Source: Enterovibrio sp051650965
GTDB taxonomy: Bacteria; Pseudomonadota; Gammaproteobacteria; Enterobacterales; Vibrionaceae
Assembly (NCBI GenBank): GCA_051650965.1
Contig: JBOFRL010000097.1
Span: 4,219-68,218 of the forward strand
Reading direction: 5' to 3'
DNA: 64,000 nt
Position 1 is the stretch's first letter. Each line of letters begins with the position of its first letter. The translations under genes were made by a program, and so were the position numbers. The notes beneath the pieces are model-generated. The model saw only the letters and a list, made by a program, of their open reading frames with translations. It was not told the DNA's origin and searched no databases. This document shows positions 19,079 through 28,006 of the stretch, piece after piece.

Positions 19079-21232
19079 TCAAAACTTGCCGTAATAGCCT
19101 TCTTTTAAGGCATCAAATAGATTGGCTGCGGTATGGAATTCGCCGTCATATTCTAGCAATTCGTTGCCTTTTGCTTCAAAAATGGTGCCATCTTCTAAAG
19201 TGAATTGGTAAACCGTGTTTTCTAAATCGCTCTCTTTCACCAAAACGCCTTGGAAAGCCTCAGGATTAAAACGAAACGTGGTGCATCCTTTTAGCCCTTG
19301 CTCATAAGCGTACATGTAGATGTTTTTGAACGCATCAAAATCAAATTCTGTAGGAATATTAATTGTTTTCGATATTGATGAGTCGATCCAGCGCTGCGCC
19401 GCCGCCTGCACGTTGACGTGTTGCTCAGGCGTGATGTCGTCAGAGGTGATGAAATAATCCGGCAGCTTTTTCTCAGGATCGTCGCTGTAAGGCATCGCCT
19501 GCGCGTTGATAAGCTCGCGATAAGCTAGCAGCTCAAAGCTAAAGACGTCCATGCTCTCTTTTGATTTTTTGCCCGCCTTAATGACGTTGCGCGAATAGTG
19601 GTGGGCAAAACTTGGCTCAATACCGTTGCTGGCATTGTTGGCGAGCGACAAAGCGATGGTCCCCGTCGGCGCAATTGAGCTGTGGTGCGTAAAACGCGCG
19701 CCGTGCTTGAGCAGCGCTTTGATCAGATCGGGGCGAATTTCGCCTAATTGGCGCATGTAGTGGCTGTATTTGGTGTGCAGCACTTTACCTTTGACAACGT
19801 CGCCTTCTTTAAGGCCATCTTTACGCATTTGTGGACGTTGGCGCAGCATTTTACGTGTGACCGTAAAGTCTTGCTCAAGCACCGGCGCGCAGCCTTTTTC
19901 TTTCGCTAATTCAACAGCTTGCTCCCAGCCGGTGATCGCCATTTCTTGCGAAACCTGCTCGGTAAAGGCAACCGATGCGGCGCTGCCGTATTTGACGCCC
20001 AGCATCGTCAGCGTTGAGCCAAGCCCTAAAAAGCCCATGCCGTGGCGGCGCTTGTTTTTGATCTCTTGCTGCTGTTTTTCCAGTGGTAACTGGCTGATCT
20101 CTACAACGTTATCGAGCATGCGCGTGAAAATGGCGACCACTTTGCGATAAGCTTCCCAGTCAAATTGCGCTTGCGGCGTGAACGGGTCGCGCACGAATTT
20201 GGTCAAATTCACCGAGCCGAGCAGGCAAGCGCCATAAGGCGGCAACGGCTGCTCGCCGCACGGGTTGGTGGTGCGGATAGATTCGCAAAACCAGTTGTTA
20301 TTCATGTTGTTAACTTTATCAATCAAGATAAAGCCAGGCTCGGCAAACTCGTAAGTCGAGCGCATGATGGTGTCCCAAATGGTGCGCGCTGGCAGGGTGC
20401 GGTAAATTTTGCACGCCACTTGCCCTTGCTCATTTTCCACCAGATCTTGATGCGTCGGCCAATCTGCCCACACGATGTCGCTTGCGTTATTGAGATCGAG
20501 GTTGTCTTGCGTCGCCTCTTTTTGCGTGATAGGGAAGATCAGCGGCCAATCGCTGTTGAGCTGCACCGCTTTGATAAATTCGTCGGTGATCAGCAGCGAC
20601 AAGTTAAATTGGCGCAGGCGGCCGTTTTCGCGTTTGGCGCGAATAAAATCAAGGATATCGGGATGGCGGATGTCCATGGTGCCCATTTGCGCGCCGCGTC
20701 GTCCACCAGCAGATGAAACGGTAAAACACATTTTGTCGTAGATATCCATGAACGACAGCGGCCCAGAGGTGTAAGAGCCTGCGCCGCAGACAAACGCACC
20801 GCTTGGGCGCAAGGTCGAAAAGTCATAACCGATGCCGCAGCCCGCTTTAAGGGTCAGTCCCGCTTCGTGTACCTTGGCCAAAATATCATCCATCGAATCT
20901 TCAATGGTACCGCTTACCGTGCAGTTGATGGTTGATGTTGAAGGCTTATGCTCAAACGCGCCCGCGTTCGAGGTGATGCGGCCAGCAGGGATCGCGCCGT
21001 GACGCAGCGCCCACAAAAATTCGCGGTACCATTTTTCATTCTCTTTAGGCTCTAAGTCGCTCAGCGCCTTAGCAACGCGCATTAAAGTTTCATCAGGCGT
21101 TGTATCGATAGCTTCTCCTTGCTTGTTTTTTAAACGATATTTACTGTCCCAGATCTCTAAAGAGGTCTCTTGCAAAGGCAAAGAGAGTGTGTTGGTAGCG
21201 GCGCATTCAAAAGTGGGTTTAGCTGCGGTCAT
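19079..21232 (-). CDS. nrdJa: NrdJa, B12-dependent class II ribonucleotide reductase catalytic subunit
   Basis: Reduces ribonucleotides to deoxyribonucleotides with a radical generated from adenosylcobalamin, so it works with or without oxygen. At 717 residues it matches the NrdJa subunit of split class II enzymes. Visible family segments are KAGCGIGYDFSTLRP near residue 132, the catalytic NPCGEQPL.PYGACLLGS near 327 with the active-site Cys-x-Glu, and SIAPTGTIALSLANNASNGIEP near 525. The C-terminal domain and cysteine tail are in nrdJb. The cofactor could be supplied by CobO elsewhere in this window. A perfect inverted repeat lies 54 bases upstream of the start. Confidence 0.95.
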   Translation of the reverse strand: MTAAKPTFECAATNTLSLPLQETSLEIWDSKYRLKNKQGEAIDTTPDETLMRVAKALSDLEPKENEKWYREFLWALRHGAIPAGRITSNAGAFEHKPSTSTINCTVSGTIEDSMDDILAKVHEAGLTLKAGCGIGYDFSTLRPSGAFVCGAGSYTSGPLSFMDIYDKMCFTVSSAGGRRGAQMGTMDIRHPDILDFIRAKRENGRLRQFNLSLLITDEFIKAVQLNSDWPLIFPITQKEATQDNLDLNNASDIVWADWPTHQDLVENEQGQVACKIYRTLPARTIWDTIMRSTYEFAEPGFILIDKVNNMNNNWFCESIRTTNPCGEQPLPPYGACLLGSVNLTKFVRDPFTPQAQFDWEAYRKVVAIFTRMLDNVVEISQLPLEKQQQEIKNKRRHGMGFLGLGSTLTMLGVKYGSAASVAFTEQVSQEMAITGWEQAVELAKEKGCAPVLEQDFTVTRKMLRQRPQMRKDGLKEGDVVKGKVLHTKYSHYMRQLGEIRPDLIKALLKHGARFTHHSSIAPTGTIALSLANNASNGIEPSFAHHYSRNVIKAGKKSKESMDVFSFELLAYRELINAQAMPYSDDPEKKLPDYFITSDDITPEQHVNVQAAAQRWIDSSISKTINIPTEFDFDAFKNIYMYAYEQGLKGCTTFRFNPEAFQGVLVKESDLENTVYQFTLEDGTIFEAKGNELLEYDGEFHTAANLFDALKEGYYGKF

Positions 21233-21285
21233 TAGTACTTTTTACCTTAAAATTGTTTTGAATAAACGACATAAAAGTGGTGCAA

Positions 21286-21302
21286 ATTGCTATTTTAGCA
21301 AT
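21286..21302. promoter_or_regulatory. Perfect inverted repeat upstream of nrdJa
   Basis: ATTGCTA-TTT-TAGCAAT, a 7-base perfect dyad. It lies 54 bases before the nrdJa start and overlaps a TAAAAT that could be the nrdJa -10 on the minus strand. It could be an operator. It does not look like a canonical NrdR box. Confidence 0.4.
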
Positions 21303-21476
21303 ACTTTATGGCAAAAGTCATGAGATATTATGTTTTGTAAAATTGTAATTTGAGTAACAGACGGCGATTGCATACATTTTGTGGTTTTGTTTTTTATTGG
21401 CGAGGGTTGGCACAATATAAGGGGTTTGCTGTTTTTGCAATGGTGCGGCGCAAAATTTTTTTGTTGCAGAAAAGTG

Positions 21477-21593
21477 ATGAAAAAACGCTTGAAAAATCGT
21501 TTTTATGTTGTGATTTTGTTGCTCTTGTTTGTTTTTTGTTCCGTAGTGGGTTGCGCAGGCTTTTTTGCTTGTCGAGGATACTGGAAAAAATAA
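21477..21593 (+). CDS. Possible very small lipoprotein
   Basis: A 38-codon frame: MKKRLKN, a hydrophobic stretch of about 14 residues, then VVGC matching the lipobox, and a 13-residue mature tail CAGFFACRGYWKK. The layout (basic start, one hydrophobic helix, lipobox, tiny tail) resembles entericidin- or lysis-type small lipoproteins. No strong ribosome site is visible and no family is recognised, so chance cannot be excluded in this AT-rich gap. Confidence 0.3.
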   Translation: MKKRLKNRFYVVILLLLFVFCSVVGCAGFFACRGYWKK

Positions 21594-21827
21594 AAATTTA
21601 AAGTTTTTTTGCAAAAAAAACGAACCGTAATCTTAAAAAATATTATGCAACAGCTTGTTTGCTAAGCGGTAAAAAAAGAGCGCAATGAACGCGCGCATTG
21701 TAGCGCGCTCGCGCCTTAAGCGTGACTTTTTTGCCATTTTTCTGCCGCAAAAATCCATTCGCTTTGTCAATGATTGCAACGAATAAAAAATAATTAAAAA
21801 CAATATATTATATGCAAAATAAAGCGA

Positions 21828-21855
21828 TTTAGATGTTTAAGGTGCGGTGTATAAT
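21828..21855 (+). promoter_or_regulatory. Candidate mrr promoter
   Basis: TTTAGA (21828-21833), 16-base spacer, perfect TATAAT (21850-21855). It predicts a leader of about 78 bases before the mrr start. Confidence 0.6.
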
Positions 21856-21940
21856 GCTCGCCGCGTCTTTTCCCTTTTTCATTTAGCAAGCTGGGAGCGG
21901 CGCTGCCAACTATCTCATAAACGTAAAGCAAAGGTCGAGG

Positions 21941-22885
21941 ATGATAGAGACAATACCCACTTATGAAGCGATGATGCCTGTAGTGCTCAATGTGCTCGCC
22001 GATGGTCAGCCAAAATCAATCAGGCAAGTTTACAGTGAAGTTGCTATTTCTTTTGGTTTTAGCGAAGAGCAGCTTAACTTAATGGTCTCTAGCGGCAAAC
22101 AAAGTTATGTCGAAAATCGTATCGGCTGGGCTAAAACTTATTTGGTCAAGGCGGGGCTGATCCATCAGCCAAGGCGCGCCGTGTGTCAACTGACAAAAGC
22201 AGGCGCACTGGCACTGGCCAGCAAACAGGTGATAAATAACAGCTACTTAAGGCAATTTGCGACCTTTGATGATTTTACTAGCACGCATCCAAGCAGCAAA
22301 GCTGTTTCTGTTGATCAAACAAGCTCCATGAACTCGCTCTTGCAAACGCATTGTGAAAATACCCAAACCCCAACTGAGATGATCGCCAGCGCTTTTCACG
22401 AACTCAACGTCGCGCTTGCTGACGAATTGATAGAGTTAATTCATACCTTATCACCACGCTTTTTTGAGCAGCTGGTGGTCGATTTGATGCTTGCGATGGG
22501 CTACGGCGGCCGGCAAAAGGACGCGGGGCAAGCCACGCAGTACAGCAGCGATGGCGGCATTGATGGCATCATTAAAGAGGATAAACTCGGGCTTGAGTCT
22601 ATCTACCTGCAAGCGAAGCGCTACCGCGATAAAACCATCGGCCGGCCGGAAATTCAAGCCTTTGCCGGCGCGCTCGACATGCACCACGCACGCAAAGGGG
22701 TGTTCATTACCACCTCAACCTTTAGCAAAGACGCCCACCATTACGTAAGCCGCATTGAAAAACGTATCGTGCTGATTGACGGCAGCGAGCTTGCCGCGCT
22801 GATGATTGCGCACGACGTCGGCGTCAGCACCCGCACGCGCTATGCGGTTAAGGCGATAGATTCTGATTATTTTTTAGATGAGTAA
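21941..22885 (+). CDS. mrr: Mrr-family restriction endonuclease
   Basis: Type IV-like restriction enzyme that cleaves modified foreign DNA. 314 residues. The N-terminal Mrr_N winged-helix domain (about 1-95: PTYEAMMPVVLNVLADG...) is followed by a linker and a PD-(D/E)xK Mrr catalytic domain (about 165-290). The catalytic residues are visible as Asp208 in DGGIDGII and Gln224-Ala-Lys226 in YLQAKRY, followed by KGVFITTSTFS. AAGG precedes the start by six bases. No methyltransferase or specificity gene is adjacent, as expected for a solitary type IV enzyme. It has its own promoter and a terminator. Confidence 0.92.
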   Translation: MIETIPTYEAMMPVVLNVLADGQPKSIRQVYSEVAISFGFSEEQLNLMVSSGKQSYVENRIGWAKTYLVKAGLIHQPRRAVCQLTKAGALALASKQVINNSYLRQFATFDDFTSTHPSSKAVSVDQTSSMNSLLQTHCENTQTPTEMIASAFHELNVALADELIELIHTLSPRFFEQLVVDLMLAMGYGGRQKDAGQATQYSSDGGIDGIIKEDKLGLESIYLQAKRYRDKTIGRPEIQAFAGALDMHHARKGVFITTSTFSKDAHHYVSRIEKRIVLIDGSELAALMIAHDVGVSTRTRYAVKAIDSDYFLDE

Positions 22886-22962
22886 GCGTCAAAAGTTACA
22901 GGTGCAAAAGCGCGCGGCAATTTTTTAGCCAGTACGCGGCGAAATCAGTTCGCTTGCAAAGA

Positions 22963-22986
22963 AAAACCGCCAGCACGGGCGGTTTT
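22963..22986. terminator. Bidirectional terminator between mrr and the MATE gene
   Basis: AAAACCGCC and GGCGGTTTT form a 9-base stem around AGCACG, with symmetrical A/T flanks between convergent genes. Confidence 0.85.
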
Positions 22987-22991
22987 CTTGT

Positions 22992-24350
22992 TTATGCGCC
23001 AAGTGGCTCATCCACCAAGCTTTTGCTTTGCCAACGTTTGCTGCGCCAGCGCCACAGCATCGCCATCGCGCGCACCCACTCGTCGCAGGCGATAGCAATC
23101 CACACGCCAACGAGGCCATGTCCTTGATCAATACCTAAAAAATAGGAGAGCGGCACCGCAATCCCCCACATGGAGATCAGCGCCATCAGCAAAGGAAAGC
23201 GGGCGTCGCCAGCCGCGCGCAGGGCGTTGATCACCACCAAATTAAAGGTGCGGCCGGGCTCTAAGATCAAGCTTATCAAAAACAGCTGCGCCACTTGCTC
23301 GATGATCTCTGCGTCGTCAGTCATGAGGCCGATGATGTGACGCCCGTTGAGCGCGGCAAACACAGTGATCACCACCGTCACCACCACGCCAAGCTTGAGG
23401 CTGCGCATCAGCTGGCTGTAGGCGGCGTCAAACTGGCGCGCGCCGACCAGATGGCCGACCACGATCTCGTTGCCAAGGCCGATAGAAAAGCCAAACAGCA
23501 TGATAAATAAGCAGATCTGAAAGAAATAGGATTGGCTGGCGAGCGTTTTGTCGCCAAGCAGCGCCACAAAAGCGGTGATGGTCATAAACTGCAGCATCCA
23601 CGCGATATTTTCCCCCGCCGCGGGCAGGCCGATGTGCAGCACTTTTTTGAGCATCGGGCGCTCAATGCGCACAAATTTAGTCCACGACAAAGTGAGCTGC
23701 GTCTTTTTCGCCACCAGCAAACCGAGCAGCACAACGCCTATCAGCCGTCCGGTGATGGTGCTGATAGCCACGCCTTCTACGCCAAGCTTTGGCAGGCCAA
23801 ACCAGCCAAACAGCAGCAGCAAATTGCCAGCAAAAGTGATGAGGTTAATGATCAAGGTGACATACATCGCCTCTTTGGTGTGGCCGTGCGCGCGCAGCGT
23901 CGCCGCAAGGCAGAGCGCAGCCGCTTCTGGCAGCAGGCAGATGCCGATAATTTGCAGATAAAGCGTCCCTTCACCAAGCAAATGCGCGGGCAGATTCATC
24001 AAATCTAAGATCACCGGCGCGCCGCCAATGATGGCCACTGCGGCAAAGAGTCCGACCAACAAATTAAAGCTGATGGCAGTGTAAGTGACACGCTGCGCGC
24101 GCGGCGCATCGCCAGCGCCAAGGTACTGGGTGATCACAACGCTTGTGCCGATACTGACAAAACTAAACAGCGAAATCGCCAGATCAAACACTTGGTTGCC
24201 AACCGCGAGCGCTGCCACGCTTTGATAAGAGACAAGGCCGATCATAAAAGTGTTGAGCGCGCCGGTTAAAAAGTGCAGCGCAAGATCGCAAAATAGCGGC
24301 CATGTCAGGCTAAACAGCCCTTTTGAGCCAAGTGAGGAAGTGGCTTTCAT
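22992..24350 (-). CDS. MATE-family multidrug/metabolite exporter
   Basis: Cation-coupled inner-membrane antiporter of the MatE superfamily. The ATG at 24350 (MKATSSLG) follows AGG at good spacing and gives 452 residues. Sixteen in-frame codons upstream are not supported. Two repeated six-helix bundles are visible, each starting with a typical segment: WPLFCDLALHFLTGALNTFMIG... and GLPAAGENIAWMLQFMTITAFVALLG.... These are characteristic of the YeeO/NorM-like branch. The substrate cannot be told from sequence. It stands alone between mrr and rlmI. Confidence 0.88.
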   Translation of the reverse strand: MKATSSLGSKGLFSLTWPLFCDLALHFLTGALNTFMIGLVSYQSVAALAVGNQVFDLAISLFSFVSIGTSVVITQYLGAGDAPRAQRVTYTAISFNLLVGLFAAVAIIGGAPVILDLMNLPAHLLGEGTLYLQIIGICLLPEAAALCLAATLRAHGHTKEAMYVTLIINLITFAGNLLLLFGWFGLPKLGVEGVAISTITGRLIGVVLLGLLVAKKTQLTLSWTKFVRIERPMLKKVLHIGLPAAGENIAWMLQFMTITAFVALLGDKTLASQSYFFQICLFIMLFGFSIGLGNEIVVGHLVGARQFDAAYSQLMRSLKLGVVVTVVITVFAALNGRHIIGLMTDDAEIIEQVAQLFLISLILEPGRTFNLVVINALRAAGDARFPLLMALISMWGIAVPLSYFLGIDQGHGLVGVWIAIACDEWVRAMAMLWRWRSKRWQSKSLVDEPLGA

Positions 24351-24542
24351 CGTAAACCTAAAAGTTAAAAAAGTGTTATTTAACTTTATGTTATACATGC
24401 TTTCAAGTTTTGCTTGGTGAGAAAAACAAGGCTGCGACGGCTGTGCTTATGTATGGTGAAAAGCATTCGCTAAGACGTTTTGCGCGTTGAGTTTTATGGC
24501 GCACGCACATAGAATGCATGCACTTTTGCGACAAGGGCAATT

Positions 24543-25739
24543 ATGATGAATGCAAGTGTATATCTGGCGAAGGGGCGAGAGAAGTCGCTGCTGCGCCGGC
24601 ATCCGTGGATTTTTTCTAAGGCGATAGCGCGCGTTGTCGGCAAGCCTGTGAGCGGAGAAAGTGTAGAAGTTTTTAGCCACGAAGGTGCGTGGCTGGCGCG
24701 CGCGGCGTGGTCGGAAACGTCGCAGATCCGTGCGCGCGTGTGGACTTTTGCGCAAGATGAAGCGGTTGACGCTGACTTTTTTGTGCGCCGCCTACAATAC
24801 GCGGCGGCCGCGCGTGCTGAGCTGCCAAGCTTGCAAAATTGCACCGGTTTTCGCTTGTGCGCCGCCGAATCCGACGGTTTGCCAGGCCTCGTCATTGACA
24901 GCTACGCCAATTATTTGGTTTGCCAATTTTTAAGCGCTGGCGCGCACTATCAGCGCGAGCTGATCATTGCTGCACTTCGCCAGCTTTTCCCTGAGCAAGC
25001 CATTTATGAGCGCTCTGATGTTGCTGTACGTAAAAAGGAAGGACTAGATGAAACGACGGGTGTTATTGCTGGGGAGGCGCCGCCTGCGCAGGTTTGTATT
25101 ACTGAAAACGACGGAGTAAAAATCTTAGTCGACATTGCGCACGGACATAAAACCGGTTTTTATCTGGATCAACGCGACAATCGGCGCATTGCGGCAAATT
25201 ATGTGCGCGGCAAACGCGTACTGAACTGCTTTTGCTACACCGGCGGCTTTGGCGTGTATGCGCTCAAGGGCGGCGCGCGCGAGGTGATCAATGTCGATTT
25301 GTCACAGCCAGCGCTTGATATCGCTAAGCAAAACGTGGAGTTAAATGGCCTTGATCTTAGCAAGGCACAATTTATTCGCCACGACGTGTTTAAACTGCTG
25401 CGCCAATATCAGGCCAGCGGCGAAAAGTTTGACGTGATTGTGCTTGACCCGCCTAAGTTTGCAGAAAGCAAAGCGCAGGTGCCAGGGGCTTGCCGCGGCT
25501 ACAAAGATATCAACCGCTTAGCGTTTGAGCTGCTCGCGCCAGGTGGCAGACTGCTGACGTTTTCTTGCTCGGGACTGATGGAGCCAAGTCTGTTTCAAAA
25601 AATCGTGGCAGACGCTGCGCTTGATGCTGGGCGCGACGCGCAGATCATCGAGCAGCTGGCGCAGGCAAGCGATCACGTGGTAGCAACGTTTTACCCTGAA
25701 GGCTTGTATTTAAAAGGGTTAGTGGTGCAGGTGCGTTGA
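24543..25739 (+). CDS. rlmI: 23S rRNA m5C1962 methyltransferase RlmI
   Basis: Methylates C1962 of 23S rRNA using SAM. At 398 residues it is nearly the length of E. coli RlmI (396). The N-terminal PUA domain begins LAKGREKSLLRRHPWIFS. A central EEHD-like region follows, and the Rossmann methyltransferase domain contains VLNCFCYTGGFGVYAL and the catalytic DPPKF and TFSCSGLM segments near residues 305 and 340. AAGGG precedes the start. In E. coli rlmI neighbours acyP-tusE-yccA; here those genes lie 25 kb away, so the cluster has been split. Confidence 0.96.
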   Translation: MMNASVYLAKGREKSLLRRHPWIFSKAIARVVGKPVSGESVEVFSHEGAWLARAAWSETSQIRARVWTFAQDEAVDADFFVRRLQYAAAARAELPSLQNCTGFRLCAAESDGLPGLVIDSYANYLVCQFLSAGAHYQRELIIAALRQLFPEQAIYERSDVAVRKKEGLDETTGVIAGEAPPAQVCITENDGVKILVDIAHGHKTGFYLDQRDNRRIAANYVRGKRVLNCFCYTGGFGVYALKGGAREVINVDLSQPALDIAKQNVELNGLDLSKAQFIRHDVFKLLRQYQASGEKFDVIVLDPPKFAESKAQVPGACRGYKDINRLAFELLAPGGRLLTFSCSGLMEPSLFQKIVADAALDAGRDAQIIEQLAQASDHVVATFYPEGLYLKGLVVQVR

Positions 25740-25762
25740 TCTCGCCTTGCCAATTCCTTAAG

Positions 25763-25796
25763 AAAAAAGCTCATCATTGATGAGCTTTTGTTTTTA
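25763..25796. terminator. Bidirectional terminator between rlmI and speA
   Basis: AAAAGCTCATC pairs with GATGAGCTTTT around a three-base loop (stem 25765-25775 / 25779-25789), followed by a T-rich run. Confidence 0.85.
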
Positions 25797-25823
25797 TTAA
25801 CCTTGCGCGGTTAAGCTTTTTGT

Positions 25824-27716
25824 TTAGTTTTCTTCAAGATAGGTGTAGCCGTTGATCCCAGACTCAAGCTCGGCCAAAAACTGCAGCTGCAGCTGCGGCT
25901 CGATGTTGCTCGCCTGCATTTGCACTTTGTAGCGCGCCAGCAGCTCTTTAGGATCAAAGCGCACGTATTCAAGCATATCGGCAACGGTGTCGCCCTCGCC
26001 AAGCTGCTTCCAGCTGATCTCGCCATCTTTGATCAGCACTTCAACACTCGCGGTATCGCCAAACAGGTTGTGCATATTGCCGAGCGTCTCTTGATAGGCG
26101 CCAACTAAGAAAAAGCCGATCAGCGGCGGATCTTCTGGGTCGTAAGGGGCAAGCGGCATGGTGCTTGCGATCCCGTCGCCATCGATGTAGCTTTCAATTG
26201 CGCCATCGGAGTCGCAAGTGATGTCGAGCAGCACGGCGCGGCGCGTTGGCGGCTCGTGCAGGCGCTCAAGCGGCAACACAGGGAAAAGCTGATTGATCCC
26301 CCACGCATCCGGCAAGGATTGGAACAGCGAGAAATTGAGATACAGCTTATCGGCCAAACGCTCTTGCAATTCGTCGATGATCACGCGCTGCGCGCGGTGG
26401 TTAGGGTTGAGCTGCTCGCTGATCTTTAAGCACAAAGCCAGATGCAGCTGCTCGGCATACGCGCGCTGCTTAAGATCTAACAGGCCGACGGTGTACTGGG
26501 TGTGCACTTCCGCTAAATCAAACTGACTTTCGTGCAGCCAAGCGCGCAGCGAATATTTCTCGGTCGGATGGCACAATTCCTGCCACGTTTCCCACATGCT
26601 GTGCAAAATGCGCGGTGCGTCGGGGCTTGGCGGCGGCGGGTTGCTTGGCTCGTAGCGCTCAACGCCGATAACGTTGGTTACCAAAACGGCGTGGTGCGCG
26701 GTGGTGGCGCGGCCCGATTCGCTGATGATGAGCGGGTGCGGCAGATTGTGCTCGCGGCACGCTTGGCCGATCCCCCAAACAACAGTGGAGGCGTATTCGC
26801 TGAGGCTGTAGTTGACTGAGCAGTCCGACTGGGTGTGGTTGCCGTCGTAGTCGATGCCAAGGCCGCCGCCGACATCAAAGCAGCTGATCTGCACGCCAAG
26901 TTTGTGCAGCTCGACATAAAAGCGCGCACTTTCACGCACGCCGGTGGCGATGTCGCGAATATTGCTCAGCTGCGAGCCAAGGTGAAAATGCAGCAGCTGC
27001 AGGCTGTCGAGGCTGTCAACGGCGCGCAGCTCATCCACCAGCTGCAACACTTGCTCCGCTGAAAGGCCAAATTTGGACTTTTCACCGCCCGAGGACTGCC
27101 ATTTGCCACTCCCTTGCGAGGCCAGACGCGCGCGCACGCCAAGGCGCGGTTTGACATTAAGCAGACGCGCTTCTTCCAAAACGATGGCAATTTCTGAAAG
27201 CTTTTCAATCACTAAATAAACTTTGTGACCGAGCTTTTCCCCGATCAGCGCGGTGCGAATGTATTCGCGATCCTTGTAGCCGTTGCAGACAATCAGACTT
27301 TGCGCTTGATTGGCGTAGCCGAGCACCGTCATCAGCTCAGCTTTTGAGCCAGCCTCAAGCCCGAGCGGCTGCCCTGCTTGCAAGAGCGATTCGACAACGC
27401 GGCGCTGCTGGTTCACTTTGATTGGATAAACAAGCATGTACTTGTTTTCATAGCCAAAATTTTCACAGGCGCTGGCGAAGGCGTTGTTGATCAGGCTTAA
27501 GCGGTGCTGCAAAATTTGAGAAAAACTAAACAAAATCGGCATTTGCGTGCCTTGAGCTTGGATCTCGCGCGCAAGCTTAGCCAGATTGATCTGCGTAGGC
27601 CGCTGCGGATCAGGGCAGACTGTCACATCGCCATTAGCGTCAACATCAAAATAGCCAACGCCCCATTGCGCGACATTGTAGGTATTTAAAGCTTGCGGGA
27701 TAGCGGAAGCCGACAT
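25824..27716 (-). CDS. speA: Biosynthetic arginine decarboxylase SpeA
   Basis: Converts arginine to agmatine, the first step of the agmatine route to putrescine; a fold-III (alanine-racemase-like) PLP enzyme. The 630 residues match the family. The PLP-binding lysine is Lys100 in VYPIKVNQQ. Further family segments are GLEAGSKAEL, LHFHLGSQLSNIRDI, DVGGGLGIDYDG and the C-terminal catalytic Cys region DITCDSDGAIESYIDGDG. It is preceded by an AT-rich promoter region and convergent with rlmI. Confidence 0.97.
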   Translation of the reverse strand: MSASAIPQALNTYNVAQWGVGYFDVDANGDVTVCPDPQRPTQINLAKLAREIQAQGTQMPILFSFSQILQHRLSLINNAFASACENFGYENKYMLVYPIKVNQQRRVVESLLQAGQPLGLEAGSKAELMTVLGYANQAQSLIVCNGYKDREYIRTALIGEKLGHKVYLVIEKLSEIAIVLEEARLLNVKPRLGVRARLASQGSGKWQSSGGEKSKFGLSAEQVLQLVDELRAVDSLDSLQLLHFHLGSQLSNIRDIATGVRESARFYVELHKLGVQISCFDVGGGLGIDYDGNHTQSDCSVNYSLSEYASTVVWGIGQACREHNLPHPLIISESGRATTAHHAVLVTNVIGVERYEPSNPPPPSPDAPRILHSMWETWQELCHPTEKYSLRAWLHESQFDLAEVHTQYTVGLLDLKQRAYAEQLHLALCLKISEQLNPNHRAQRVIIDELQERLADKLYLNFSLFQSLPDAWGINQLFPVLPLERLHEPPTRRAVLLDITCDSDGAIESYIDGDGIASTMPLAPYDPEDPPLIGFFLVGAYQETLGNMHNLFGDTASVEVLIKDGEISWKQLGEGDTVADMLEYVRFDPKELLARYKVQMQASNIEPQLQLQFLAELESGINGYTYLEEN

Positions 27717-28006
27717 GGTATTTTTCCTTCTTGTGATAGCGCTAGTAGTCAGGCAACGATGAGAATTTGGGCATAATTTACTTTAAGTTGAACTATTTTT
27801 GCACGCGAAACTATTTACAGCTAGCAACAAAATAGAAGTTTAGCCATGTAGTTGTGGCGAAAATTGCTTTATGCTGCGCAAAGGTTGCCCGTTAACCAGA
27901 AAGTGCCAGATCTTTTGTGAAAAATGTTGCATTATTTAGCTGCGTGAAATTTCATTTTTGTGTTGTGTCCAGTTATGCTTGAAGTAACCCACATGAGGAA
28001 TATCGT

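Larger units (their letters stand above)
21233..21940. other. AT-rich intergenic region between nrdJa and mrr
   Basis: About 700 bases. It holds the nrdJa upstream inverted repeat (21286-21302), a possible 38-codon lipoprotein gene (21477-21593), an imperfect hairpin GAGCGC...GCGCTC (21678-21710) with a T-run on the minus strand, and the mrr promoter (21828-21855). The rest is AT-rich with no recognisable feature. No cobalamin riboswitch motif is visible. Confidence 0.6.

Noticed and set aside
21233..21450. Possible cobalamin riboswitch before nrdJa
   Set aside because: No B12-box-like GCCACTG motif or suitable helices were found; only the short dyad at 21286-21302.
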